From a virus: a DNA stretch of 38,187 nt. Of the stretch, positions 16,390 to 24,929 are shown piece after piece. Under the pieces are notes generated by a model. It was not told the DNA's origin. It saw only the letters and a program-made list of their open reading frames with translations, and searched no databases. The DNA lies in the IMG/VR virus record IMGVR_UViG_3300033571_009374, positions 1-38,187 of that record; one strand, given 5' to 3'. The position numbers and the translations under genes were made by a program. Within the stretch, counting starts at the first letter, position 1. Each line of letters opens with the position of its first letter.

Positions 16390-17817
16390 ATGAAAACACC
16401 TATTCTTGGACAATCGTATGTAGCAACTAGCATAAATGCAGCAAATGACCGCATGGTTAATTTGTATCCTGAAATACTACAAGAAGGTAAAGAGCCTGCA
16501 TTTTTGCAACGATGCCCAGGGTTACGATTATTAGCTACAATTGGTACAGGCCCTATACGTGGGCTTTGGACCTTTAATAATGTGGGGTATGTTGTATCTG
16601 GTACACAGCTTTATAAAATTAACGCAGCGTATTCTGCTACTTTAATTGGTGGGGTAAGTGGTAATGGCCCGGTGTCTATGTCCGACAACGGCACGCAATT
16701 ATTTGTAGCATGTAATGGGCCGAGTTATATTTACAATTCTGTAACTAATGCGTTTGGCGCGATTACTGACCCGGATTTTCCCGGTGCCGTAACAGTAGGA
16801 TATTTAGATGGATATTTTGTGTTTAATGAACCTAATAGCCAACGTGTATGGGTAACACAACTATTAGATGGAACTAGTATTGACCCATTAGATTTTGCTA
16901 GTGCAGAGGGTTCGCCTGATGGCCTTGTATCGTTAATAGTAGATCATCGAGAAGCATGGATATTTGGTACTAATTCGGTTGAAGTTTGGTATAACGCAGG
17001 GGCCGCAGATTTTCCTTTAGCACGTATACAAGGGGCATATAATGAAATAGGGTGTGTTGCGCCTTTTTCAGTGGCTAAAATGGATAATAGTTTATTTTGG
17101 CTAAGTGCAGACGCGAGGGGGTATGGGGTTGTATATCGTGCTAACGGATATACAGGCATAAGAATCTCTACGCATGCAATTGAATGGAAAATTCAAAGTT
17201 ACGACACTATTTCAGATGCAATTGCTTATACGTATCAACAAAATGGGCACCCTTTTTACGTATTAATATTTCCTAGCGCAAACGTAACGTGGGTGTATGA
17301 TGCAGCAACGGGAAGTTGGCATGAGCGCGCGTCGTTTGAAAATGGAACTTGGTTACGGCATAGATCAAATTGCCAAATGAATTTTAATAATGTGATTGTA
17401 GTAGGCGATTATAAGAATGGAAATATTTACGCTTATGATACCAATGTATATTCTGATAATGACAATGTTCAAAGATGGTTAAGATCATGGCGTGCATTGC
17501 CGCCTGGGCAAAATAACTTAAATCGAACAACGCATCATCAATTACAGTTAGATTGTGAAACTGGCGTAGGGTTGGCTACAGGACAAGGGAGTGATCCGCA
17601 AGTCATGTTACGATGGTCTGATGATGGCGGCCATACATGGTCAAATGAACATTGGACGTCGATTGGTAAAATAGGTGAAACAGGTGTGCGTGCAATTTGG
17701 CGCCGGTTAGGGATGACATTAAAATTACGCGACCGCGTGTATGAAGTGTCAGGAACTGATCCGGTTACCATTGCGATTTTAGGTGCGGAATTAAAAGTGA
17801 GTCCTACTGATGCCTAA
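16390..17817 (+). CDS. Packaged DNA stabilisation protein, P22 gp10-like tail hub
   Basis: A 475-residue protein of the length of P22 gp10 (472). Near the N-terminus is GQSYVATSINAANDRMVNLY followed by LQRCPGLRLLATIGTGPIRG, the known family opening. Repeating beta-propeller-like strands follow, for example VSMSDNGTQLFVACNGPSYI, and YLDGYFVFNEPNSQRVWVTQ at about 138-157. GSPDGLVSLIVDHREAWIFG and TNSVEVWYNAGAADFPLARI continue the family pattern, with IGCVAPFSVAKMDNSLFWLS after it. Gp10 forms the second tail ring beneath gp4 and binds spikes and needle. It lies just downstream of gp4, and its stop overlaps the next start by 8 bases. Confidence 0.9.
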   Translation: MKTPILGQSYVATSINAANDRMVNLYPEILQEGKEPAFLQRCPGLRLLATIGTGPIRGLWTFNNVGYVVSGTQLYKINAAYSATLIGGVSGNGPVSMSDNGTQLFVACNGPSYIYNSVTNAFGAITDPDFPGAVTVGYLDGYFVFNEPNSQRVWVTQLLDGTSIDPLDFASAEGSPDGLVSLIVDHREAWIFGTNSVEVWYNAGAADFPLARIQGAYNEIGCVAPFSVAKMDNSLFWLSADARGYGVVYRANGYTGIRISTHAIEWKIQSYDTISDAIAYTYQQNGHPFYVLIFPSANVTWVYDAATGSWHERASFENGTWLRHRSNCQMNFNNVIVVGDYKNGNIYAYDTNVYSDNDNVQRWLRSWRALPPGQNNLNRTTHHQLQLDCETGVGLATGQGSDPQVMLRWSDDGGHTWSNEHWTSIGKIGETGVRAIWRRLGMTLKLRDRVYEVSGTDPVTIAILGAELKVSPTDA

Positions 17818-18178
17818 TGACCAAAATATCACTACAATACCCAGTTCTAGGGTAGATTTCATTGACCCGCGTACAGGATTAATGGCTAGAGAATGGTATC
17901 GTTACTTTCTTAATTTATCCACAAGTGTAGGTACTGGTACAGTTATTCAGCCTAGTATATTAGTGCCTACGGCATCGCCGTTTGAATATACAAATAATAA
18001 TAGTTACCCTGTTGATATTATGATTTCAGGTGGTGGGGTGGTTAAATTAGAATTTACACGTAATGGTGTAGAATATTATGATACAGGGAGTTATTATGGT
18101 ATGTTTATGCTTTCCCCTGGTGATCAATTACGTATATTGTATTATACTGTACCAAATATGACTTTAATCCCGAGGTAA
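17810..18178 (+). CDS. Hypothetical tail-region protein
   Basis: A 122-residue protein overlapping the gp10-like gene by 8 bases and ending three bases before the fibre gene. It contains FIDPRTGLMAREWYRYFLNL at about 17-36, a motif I associate with short proteins after gp10 in podoviruses, then beta-rich segments (PVDIMISGGGVVKLEFTRNG). I know no proven role. Its place between tail hub and fibre suggests an adaptor. Confidence 0.7.
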   Translation: MPNDQNITTIPSSRVDFIDPRTGLMAREWYRYFLNLSTSVGTGTVIQPSILVPTASPFEYTNNNSYPVDIMISGGGVVKLEFTRNGVEYYDTGSYYGMFMLSPGDQLRILYYTVPNMTLIPR

Positions 18179-18181
18179 AAT

Positions 18182-19402
18182 ATGACTGCTAGTTTATCGC
18201 CTGTAGCTAAACAACAATTTTTCGACGCAAATGGAAACCCATTAGCTGGCGGTAAAGTTTATACATATCAAGCAGGGACTACAACACCATTAGCGACTTA
18301 TACTGATTCTACAGGGGGCACTGCTAATCCAAACCCAATTATATTAAATGCTGCGGGGGAGGCGAATATTTGGCTTGGAGCACAGACATATAAGTTTATA
18401 TTGAAAAATGCGAACGATGTTTTGCAATGGACAGTTGATAATATTGCACCGGGCTTATCATCGGGGCTATTGGCATCTGGCGTATTAACTTGGTTAGAAA
18501 GCCCAAGTTCAGCTAATTTCTTTGACGCCATGACAGATCAAAGCGGTAGCGGTTTAGTAGTAGGCAATGATTCCCCTTCTTTTATTACGCCTGCATTAGG
18601 CACGCCTGCGTCAGGGGTGCTTACTAGTTGTACTGGGTTACCATTAACTACGGGGGTGACGGGTACATTAGAAGTAACACATGGGGGCACAGGGGCGACG
18701 TCATTGGCTGCAAATGCGGTTGTGTTAGGGAATGGTACTGCAGCAGTACAAACCGTGGCGCCAGGAGACGCAGGGAATTTATTAACGTCAAACGGAACCA
18801 CTTGGACTTCGGTAGCGGCGGGCGGGATTTCAGCAAGTATTTACGGCGTTGCGTATATATCATCCACAACACATATCATACAATCACCTAACGTTAAAAT
18901 AACTATGTCTGCGGGTGGTGGCGGGGGTGGATCCGGTATGGGTAATGGTGAAGAAAGCACTGGGGGTGGTGGTGGCGGTGCTGGGGGGGTATTAATTAAA
19001 TATTTGACTGGGTTAACTATCGGGAATACGTTAACAATCACAATTGGGGTTGGCGGAGCCTCAAACGTATCAGGGGGTGCGTCTAGCGTATCATCTGGAA
19101 CGCAGGTCATTACAACATTGACATGTACAGGTGGTGGAAATGGGGCGAGCGGAACCGGTGGCGGCGGCGGTTCTGCTGCAAATGGAACACTTAATTTCAC
19201 TGGTGGCGCAGGAGCGGGTTTTGGGACTGTGTCAAACCAAGGAGGTGCTAACATTCTTTCCAGTTTACCTAGACCAAACTATGGTAATACACCGACAATA
19301 GGTTTCCCCGGTTTAAATTACGGAGGTGGTGCTACTGGGGGGATAGGAATTGGTAATGCTGGTGGTACTGGTGCGGGCGGTGTAGTTTTAATTGAATGGT
19401 GA
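18182..19402 (+). CDS. Tail fibre/tailspike-like protein with glycine-rich tip
   Basis: A 406-residue protein after the gp10 region, where P22-type tails carry their spikes. The N-terminus (SPVAKQQFFDANGNPLAGGK, then VYTYQAGTTTPLATYTDSTG) is the head- or tail-binding module common in phage spikes. The middle has fibre units (TPALGTPASGVLTSCTGLPL at about residue 139) related to fibre 2. The end, from about residue 242, is strongly glycine-rich with repeated short GGG/GGGG runs, resembling polyglycine loops of fibre-tip adhesins such as those of some T-even-like phages. It probably contacts the receptor. Confidence 0.82.
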   Translation: MTASLSPVAKQQFFDANGNPLAGGKVYTYQAGTTTPLATYTDSTGGTANPNPIILNAAGEANIWLGAQTYKFILKNANDVLQWTVDNIAPGLSSGLLASGVLTWLESPSSANFFDAMTDQSGSGLVVGNDSPSFITPALGTPASGVLTSCTGLPLTTGVTGTLEVTHGGTGATSLAANAVVLGNGTAAVQTVAPGDAGNLLTSNGTTWTSVAAGGISASIYGVAYISSTTHIIQSPNVKITMSAGGGGGGSGMGNGEESTGGGGGGAGGVLIKYLTGLTIGNTLTITIGVGGASNVSGGASSVSSGTQVITTLTCTGGGNGASGTGGGGGSAANGTLNFTGGAGAGFGTVSNQGGANILSSLPRPNYGNTPTIGFPGLNYGGGATGGIGIGNAGGTGAGGVVLIEW

Positions 19403-19406
19403 TAAT

Positions 19407-19610
19407 ATGAAAGCATTAATCTCAACGATTGAATCAAGAGTGACAGGTTACCGTGTAGCACAGGTAGAAGAAGACGCAAATATTTTCCCTGTTGCGGAGC
19501 CTTTTTTCTATTGGCAAACGTGCCCTAGTTATATTATTGCAGATCAATATTGGTTTGACCCCGAAACGTCTGAGTTTTTACCTTATCCACCACCTAGAGA
19601 AGGAGCGTAA
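19407..19610 (+). CDS. Small protein after the fibre gene, possibly fibre assembly
   Basis: A 67-residue protein from ATG 19407, five bases after the fibre stop. It reads MKALISTIESRVTGYRVAQV and ends in EPFFYWQTCPSYIIADQYWF and a Pro-rich tail. Short proteins with a V-A-x-x-F/L-Y-W-x-x-C core often follow fibre genes in phages and are sometimes taken for fibre assembly helpers. I cannot confirm this function from the sequence. Confidence 0.65.
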   Translation: MKALISTIESRVTGYRVAQVEEDANIFPVAEPFFYWQTCPSYIIADQYWFDPETSEFLPYPPPREGA

Positions 19611-19612
19611 TT

Positions 19613-20284
19613 ATGTGGGCGGCTATTATTGGAACAGTTGCAAGCGGGTTACTTGGGTCTAGGGCTGCACGCAAGGCCGCAGATGCTCAAGTTGCGGCAG
19701 CCAACCGCGCCGCAGAAATTCAGAAACAAATGTTTGATAAGCAGGTAGAGTTAAACGCGCCTTTTCGAGATGCAGGATTAAATGCGCAAAATCGATTGCT
19801 TAATTACATGGGGTTGGGAACAGATACAAATACCGCAGATTTTGGGAAATACGCGCGCGATTTCTCTATGGATGATTTTCAACAAGACCCTGGGTATAAT
19901 TTTCGTTTATCGGAAGGCTTAAAAGCGCTCGATCGTCAGGCTGCAGCACGTGGTGGTTTAATTAGTGGCGCTGCCTTAAAAGCCGCTCAAAATTATGGCC
20001 AACAATCTGCATCACAAGAATACAATAATGCGTTTAATCGATATCAGACTAACCGTAGTAACCAACTAAACCCTTTACAAAGTTTAATGAATGCAGGGCA
20101 AACATCAACAAATATACTGTCTAATTCGGCGGATAATTTAGGACGAGGATTGGCAGACACGTACACACAAGCAGGGAATGCGAGAGCATCAGGGTATATT
20201 GGTAGGGCAAATGCGCTTTCTAGTATGTTAAGTTCAGGAATTAACTCATTTAATAGTAATAATCTTTTAAATAGTATAAGGTAG
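19613..20284 (+). CDS. Ejection (DNA transfer) protein, P22 gp7-like
   Basis: A 223-residue protein, close to the 229 residues of P22 gp7. It opens with a hydrophobic Gly/Ala segment (AAIIGTVASGLLGSRAARKA) and a helical stretch (QVAAANRAAEIQKQMFDKQV). Then come FQQDPGYNFRLSEGLKALDR and QAAARGGLISGAALKAAQNY at about 110-129, a pattern common to this family. Gp7-type proteins are packed inside the capsid and ejected to build the conduit through the cell envelope. It has AGGAG upstream and is followed by two further ejection-like genes, as in P22 (7, 20, 16). Confidence 0.82.
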   Translation: MWAAIIGTVASGLLGSRAARKAADAQVAAANRAAEIQKQMFDKQVELNAPFRDAGLNAQNRLLNYMGLGTDTNTADFGKYARDFSMDDFQQDPGYNFRLSEGLKALDRQAAARGGLISGAALKAAQNYGQQSASQEYNNAFNRYQTNRSNQLNPLQSLMNAGQTSTNILSNSADNLGRGLADTYTQAGNARASGYIGRANALSSMLSSGINSFNSNNLLNSIR

Positions 20285-20297
20285 GAGATACGATATT

Positions 20298-21509
20298 ATG
20301 CCTATAAATCCAAATATCGCCTTACAATTTAAACCTGTTGAAATAGAGGATCCATTAAATAAATTTGCTAAAATGCTAGAAATTAGGCAAATGCAAGATA
20401 CGCAGAAGATGAATGCGTTAAATTTAGATGCTGCGCAACGTAAGGATGCGCTACAAGCACAATTGAATCAATATAGTGCAACACCAAGAGATTATAATTC
20501 GCCTACTATTCAAGCAGAAATTATGTCGCGTTTTGGTGATATAGGCATGGAACACTTAAAACAAGTTGGTGAATTGGATAAAAGGCGGGGTGATGCTACT
20601 AAAGTTAGGTTAGAAAATGACTTAAATAAGCGTATGAATTTTGCTCAAAAAGTGTCACGTTTTAATACGCCAGAAGCGATGGCTGATAGTATAAATACGG
20701 CAATTAATGACGGAGAAGTAGATGCTGTATATGGTAATCATTTAATTAAAACAATTTTATCTAACCCTAACAGATTTAATGAATTTAAATTAGAAGTGTT
20801 GACTTCTGCGTTAACACCAAAAGAACAAGTAGAAGATGTACGAAAAGGTCAGGATTTACAACTAGATAAAGGGCGGCTAGATGTTTCCAGAGGGCAATTG
20901 GCATTATCGGCTAGAACGCCTACAGTGACACACATTGTGGACCCAGCGGACCCTACACGAATGTTGGCAATTGATGCAAGAACATATAGAGGCGGAAGTG
21001 GGGGCGCCCCAGGTGTTATTGGGGTATCGGGGAAAGAGCCTACTCAAGCAAGTAAAGAATTAAAAACACAGGAAGGTAGAGAATCTGTAGATACATTGTT
21101 ATCTGATTTAAAAAATGCGTATTTAGAATTAGATAAAAATGGGGGGATTGTTAATACAAATAATCAACCTGGAAGCAATGCGTTTGCTTCACTTGCGGCT
21201 ACTGGTCCAGGACAAGCTGCTGGAAGAATATTTGGAACTAAAAATCAAGAGTTACGTAATAAAATAGAAGCTATTCAACCACTTCTGCTTGCGTCAATTA
21301 AACAAGCAACAGGAATGTCGGCTAAACAAATGGATTCAAATAAAGAACTACAGTTTTTCATAAAAAGCGCTTCCGACCCCACGCGTGACATTAAAACAAA
21401 TTTAGAGACAATACAACGTCTATCTGAATTATATGGAACTAAAACTAAAACGACAGGTGCTTCAAAGCTAATCCCTCCTCCACCTGATGGATATACGCGA
21501 GAAAAATGA
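20298..21509 (+). CDS. Ejection/internal virion protein (second)
   Basis: A 403-residue, largely helical, Gln/Asn/Lys-rich protein with AGGAG (from about 20283) upstream. The N-terminal half is coiled-coil-like (FAKMLEIRQMQDTQKMNALN, AAQRKDALQAQLNQYSATPR). Near the end is IKQATGMSAKQMDSNKELQF followed by DPTRDIKTNLETIQRLSELY. This Q-M-D-S-N and D-P-T-x-D-I pattern is familiar from ejected proteins of several podoviruses. The position (after gp7-like, before a large Ala-rich protein) matches P22 gp20. I infer it enters the cell with the DNA. Confidence 0.7.
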   Translation: MPINPNIALQFKPVEIEDPLNKFAKMLEIRQMQDTQKMNALNLDAAQRKDALQAQLNQYSATPRDYNSPTIQAEIMSRFGDIGMEHLKQVGELDKRRGDATKVRLENDLNKRMNFAQKVSRFNTPEAMADSINTAINDGEVDAVYGNHLIKTILSNPNRFNEFKLEVLTSALTPKEQVEDVRKGQDLQLDKGRLDVSRGQLALSARTPTVTHIVDPADPTRMLAIDARTYRGGSGGAPGVIGVSGKEPTQASKELKTQEGRESVDTLLSDLKNAYLELDKNGGIVNTNNQPGSNAFASLAATGPGQAAGRIFGTKNQELRNKIEAIQPLLLASIKQATGMSAKQMDSNKELQFFIKSASDPTRDIKTNLETIQRLSELYGTKTKTTGASKLIPPPPDGYTREK

Positions 21510-21510
21510 T

Positions 21511-23718
21511 ATGAATATCGCAACCAATAAAAAAACGGGGCAACAAGTTATTTATCTTAACAATGCGTGGGTGCCTATTGAAGATACAGCTAGTAATGCG
21601 ACAGGGGGCCGCGCGTATTTTGCCGCTGGAAAATGGCATACGGATGAAACATCTAAACAGCGCGAAGTACAAAATTTAGTGGAAAATACATTAGGGTCTA
21701 ACACAACGCCTAAGCAATCGCTTCCTAATAGGTCTTTACTCGGCGCTATAAGTGAAGGTATATCAAACGCCCCTGCTAGTATAGGTAATTTTATTGGCGG
21801 GGCGGCTAATGCAATATTACATCCTATAGATACTACGATTAGTTTAGGTAAGTTAGCCGCCGGCGGTGTTTATAAAGCATTGCCAGATCAATTTTATAAA
21901 GACTATATTCAAAACCAAGACACTACTAATGCTTTGCAAACAGCAAATGCGTTAGGTCAAGACTATAAAAATGCGTATGGCGGGTATCAAAATGTATTAA
22001 ATACGTTAGCGACTGACCCAGCACGGTTAGCAGGGGATTTATCTATGCTGTTTACTGCCGGTGCAGGAGCGGCGGCTAAAGTACCTCAAGGTGCGCGTGC
22101 GGCAGAAATGTTAGGTAAAGCCGCCGTATATACAAACCCATTAACACCCGTAGTATCGGTTGGAGGTGCTGGGATTAATAAAATATCTAAAATATTCCCC
22201 TCACAAGCCAATGCAAGAACAAAAGCCGCTAATATTGTTACCGCTTCTTTGGATAAGGATGCAGCTAAAGCAAAAGAAATTTTAGCCAATTCCCCACCGG
22301 GATTATCCGCAGCGCAAGTATTGGCAGAAGGGGGTGTAGAAAACCGCGCAGTTTACGCACTAGCAAATGAATTATTAAGTAAACAAATTAATAGTTCAGG
22401 GTATCAACAGTTAGAGAAACAAATAGCAAATGACCGCGCTATAATAGCCAAGTTTGCGGGGGGTGATTCACAAGCGGATGCCTTAACGGCCCGAAAAATG
22501 GCGAAAAATGAGGTAACAAAAGCGAGCGATCCGTATAGAATAGCAGCAGCGGAACGCGCTGATTTAGGCGGTAAATTGTACCCACCACTTCAAGAAGAAG
22601 TGGCCGCTAACGTGCAGAAATTAAAAGACATAAGCACGCCCACTTCCGGCGCAGGTGTTGGAACCCCCCTTACTAAAACACCCGCAGATAATGAGGTGAT
22701 AGACGCTACAGCTAAAATCATGGCAGCTAAAGGCCAAATGAATGATTTGGCGGCGGAAGGGATACGGCCTTTAAATGTTAATGAACTTGCCGATAAATTA
22801 TCTTCTATGACACGAGAGCCTGGTATCCGTGCGGATAAAACGCAATCTAGGATATTGAGTAATTTATCTAAGCAATTTAAAGGGTTAAGTGAAGTAAAAG
22901 GCGGCCCGACGGTTGAGGATTTACATCAAATTCGTAAAACAGGGGTTAATGATGTTGTGATGAAATATTTAAAAGATGTTGACCCAAACCCTACGCAAGC
23001 ACGTTTAGCCGATTTAGTAGGTACTACTAAAACAATGATTGATGACGCAATCGTAAAAGCAGGGGGGGATGAATGGATAGATTTCTTGAATACGCATAAG
23101 AAAGGTATGAAAGACGTTAATCGAATGGAGTTATCCGCTAGACTTCTTGATTTATATGATTCATCGCGCGGTGAGTTTGCTAAGATTGTTAATAATAATA
23201 ATCCAAAAGAAGTGCAAGATATTTTTGGCCCTGGTGTTTACGATATTAAAGCCGCTATGGGTGATCAATATTCAGCAATTAAGAAAATTGCTGATAATGT
23301 ATTACGTGAACAAAAAATTGCGGATATGGCAAAAAATGGTCAAGGATCATTAACGCGAATATTAAATGAAAATAAAGACTTATTACAGAAAATTTCCGGC
23401 ATGTTTAATGCGAAAGTGGCGGCGTATAATGCGGCTACCGATGTGTTACGTAAAAGAGTAAATGCCAAAACAACGGCGGTATTAGAAAAGGCTTTCCAAT
23501 CAGGCCAAGACTTAAATAAACTACTAGAAAAAATCCCCCCTTCGGAGAAAACAAACTTAATTAAAGCATTAACTTATACAGCTCCAGTAGCTAAAGGGCT
23601 ATATTCTAATGCGCCGGTGCTTAACGCATTGTCGCCGGATAGGTTAACGCCAATTAACTCATTTTCTGACGATAAGCAAGATACGATAGGGGGTAGGAAT
23701 GGATCAAATGATTATTAA
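21511..23718 (+). CDS. Large ejection/internal virion protein (third)
   Basis: A 735-residue Ala/Lys/Asn-rich helical protein, in the place of P22 gp16 (609 residues). I prefer the ATG at 21511, just after the preceding stop (TGATATG), over an in-frame ATG at 21487 that would overlap; neither has a strong ribosome site. The N-terminal part has GQQVIYLNNAWVPIE. Residues of about 75-125 are amphipathic and Gly/Ala-rich (GNFIGGAANAILHPIDTTIS), which could cross or coat membrane. A long helical region follows with ELADKLSSMTREPGIRADKT. No peptidoglycan hydrolase motif is visible. It overlaps the next gene by 20 bases. Confidence 0.7.
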   Translation: MNIATNKKTGQQVIYLNNAWVPIEDTASNATGGRAYFAAGKWHTDETSKQREVQNLVENTLGSNTTPKQSLPNRSLLGAISEGISNAPASIGNFIGGAANAILHPIDTTISLGKLAAGGVYKALPDQFYKDYIQNQDTTNALQTANALGQDYKNAYGGYQNVLNTLATDPARLAGDLSMLFTAGAGAAAKVPQGARAAEMLGKAAVYTNPLTPVVSVGGAGINKISKIFPSQANARTKAANIVTASLDKDAAKAKEILANSPPGLSAAQVLAEGGVENRAVYALANELLSKQINSSGYQQLEKQIANDRAIIAKFAGGDSQADALTARKMAKNEVTKASDPYRIAAAERADLGGKLYPPLQEEVAANVQKLKDISTPTSGAGVGTPLTKTPADNEVIDATAKIMAAKGQMNDLAAEGIRPLNVNELADKLSSMTREPGIRADKTQSRILSNLSKQFKGLSEVKGGPTVEDLHQIRKTGVNDVVMKYLKDVDPNPTQARLADLVGTTKTMIDDAIVKAGGDEWIDFLNTHKKGMKDVNRMELSARLLDLYDSSRGEFAKIVNNNNPKEVQDIFGPGVYDIKAAMGDQYSAIKKIADNVLREQKIADMAKNGQGSLTRILNENKDLLQKISGMFNAKVAAYNAATDVLRKRVNAKTTAVLEKAFQSGQDLNKLLEKIPPSEKTNLIKALTYTAPVAKGLYSNAPVLNALSPDRLTPINSFSDDKQDTIGGRNGSNDY

Positions 23719-23920
23719 CTGGCTAGCTGCAGGATTCGGGGCAATGTGTATGCTTGGATTTAAACTGTTATGGGGTGAAATTAAAGATATCCAACGCAGT
23801 GTGGACTCATTTAAAGACATGGCTGTTTATAAAGAAGATCATCGTTCAGATTTAACGGAAATAAAAGCGTTAATGCAACGTATATTAGATAGATTAGATA
23901 CTAAACAAGACAAGGTATAA
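23699..23920 (+). CDS. Small membrane protein with coiled-coil tail; holin/spanin candidate
   Basis: A 73-residue protein starting inside the end of the ejection gene. It has one transmembrane segment (about residues 5-25, IINWLAAGFGAMCMLGFKLL) followed by a charged helix (WGEIKDIQRSVDSFKDMAVY and DLTEIKALMQRILDRLDTKQ) suited to a coiled coil. This layout is seen in XhlA-like and holin-associated proteins, and in i-spanin-like proteins. The lysozyme gene lies two genes downstream, so a role in lysis is likely, but which type cannot be decided. GGGGG-TAGGA stands directly before the start. Confidence 0.6.
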   Translation: MDQMIINWLAAGFGAMCMLGFKLLWGEIKDIQRSVDSFKDMAVYKEDHRSDLTEIKALMQRILDRLDTKQDKV

Positions 23921-23921
23921 T

Positions 23922-24296
23922 ATGAAAACCTTTCATGATGAGTTAGTTGTTAAATCAGTTGGTCCTACCACATGGCAGTTAGTGGAAAACTTTTATTTTT
24001 ATTTTAATGAAACTGATAAAGATGTAGGTGTTGTAGTTCCTGAAGGTTTTGTGACTGATTTCGCGTCAGTTCCTCGTGCCTTATGGTCTATTTTTCCGCC
24101 TATTGGGTTATATACCAAAGCCGCCGTGATACATGATTATCTATATCAATATGGGCATGAATTTGATCGTGATCGTAAATTTTGCGATGAGATATTTTTA
24201 GAAGCTATGAAAGCCCTTGGTGTAAGTGCAAGCGTACGTAACAGTATGTATTGGGGAGTGCGATTGTTTGGTAGCGGGGCCTACAATGAGGGATAA
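23922..24296 (+). CDS. DUF1353 family protein
   Basis: A 124-residue protein with the DUF1353 signature: VVPEGFVTDFASVPRALWSI at about 38-57, then PIGLYTKAAVIHDYLYQYG and DRDRKFCDEIFLEAMKALGV. The conserved acidic and histidine residues in TDFASVPR, HDYLY and D-x-x-F are present. The family is common next to lysis genes of phages, but its reaction is unknown to me. It has AAGGTA upstream, follows the small membrane protein by one base and overlaps the lysozyme start by 11 bases, so it is part of a lysis gene group. Confidence 0.85.
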   Translation: MKTFHDELVVKSVGPTTWQLVENFYFYFNETDKDVGVVVPEGFVTDFASVPRALWSIFPPIGLYTKAAVIHDYLYQYGHEFDRDRKFCDEIFLEAMKALGVSASVRNSMYWGVRLFGSGAYNEG

Positions 24297-24798
24297 CTTT
24301 ATTAACGCATTAAAATACGTATTAGAATCTGAAGGGGGTTGGGCAGATAGCCCGTTGGACCCTGGGGGTGCGACTATGCGTGGGATTACTTTAGGAACAT
24401 ATCGAGACTATATGTGTGATCAAACACTGACTAAAGACGATTTACAATCCATTTCAGATGAAAAATTAAGAGAAATATATAAACAACGGTATTGGAATAA
24501 AGTAAAAGGAAATGAGTTACCGATTGGCATAGATTACATGGTGTTTGATTTTGCTGTACATTCAGGCCCTGGTCAAGCTGTTCGTACAATGCAAGAAGTA
24601 TTATGTGTAGTTAAGGACGGAATAATTGGCCCTAAAACATTATCCGCGTTAACCCGATGCGACCCTAAAACTTTTATACAAAAATACATGGATGCACGAG
24701 AAACATTTTTAAGACGTTTAAATAAACCTTGGTTTATTAAAGGATGGCTAAAACGTTTAGGATTTGTTACCGCGAATATTAATGAAATGCGAAGATAG
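24286..24798 (+). CDS. Endolysin: GH108 lysozyme with peptidoglycan-binding end
   Basis: A 170-residue protein from ATG 24286; an upstream in-frame GTG would lie deep inside the DUF1353 gene. The GH108 active-site motif is clear: YVLESEGGWADSPLDPGGAT, where the Glu in S-E-G-G is the likely catalytic acid, followed by MRGITLGTYRDY. The middle has KQRYWNKVKGNELPIGIDYM and VFDFAVHSGPGQAVRTMQ. The C-terminal half with DGIIGPKTLSAL resembles the PG_binding_3 domain usual for this family. No signal peptide or SAR segment is seen, so release needs a holin, perhaps the small membrane protein at 23699. Confidence 0.93.
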   Translation: MRDNFINALKYVLESEGGWADSPLDPGGATMRGITLGTYRDYMCDQTLTKDDLQSISDEKLREIYKQRYWNKVKGNELPIGIDYMVFDFAVHSGPGQAVRTMQEVLCVVKDGIIGPKTLSALTRCDPKTFIQKYMDARETFLRRLNKPWFIKGWLKRLGFVTANINEMRR

Positions 24799-24847
24799 CT
24801 TTTGCAAATTACATAGTTTTGTAAAGGATATTTGTTTTTTTATAAAA

Positions 24848-24887
24848 AAATCGATGCGTACATTTTTCAATGCAGAGGCACCGATTT
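24848..24887 (-). terminator. Strong leftward terminator of the replication operon
   Basis: Read on the minus strand, AAATCGGTGC pairs with GCATCGATTT (one G-U), enclosing a second stem TGCATT/AATGTA with a GAAA tetraloop, followed by a T-run (A-run at 24844-24850 on the plus strand). It lies 43 bases past the primase stop. It may also block rightward transcripts less efficiently. The rest of the 131-bp convergent gap (24799-24929) shows nothing else clear. Confidence 0.75.
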
Positions 24888-24929
24888 TGATAACATCACC
24901 TTCCCCGATGATGCACTATTTCCCACTTG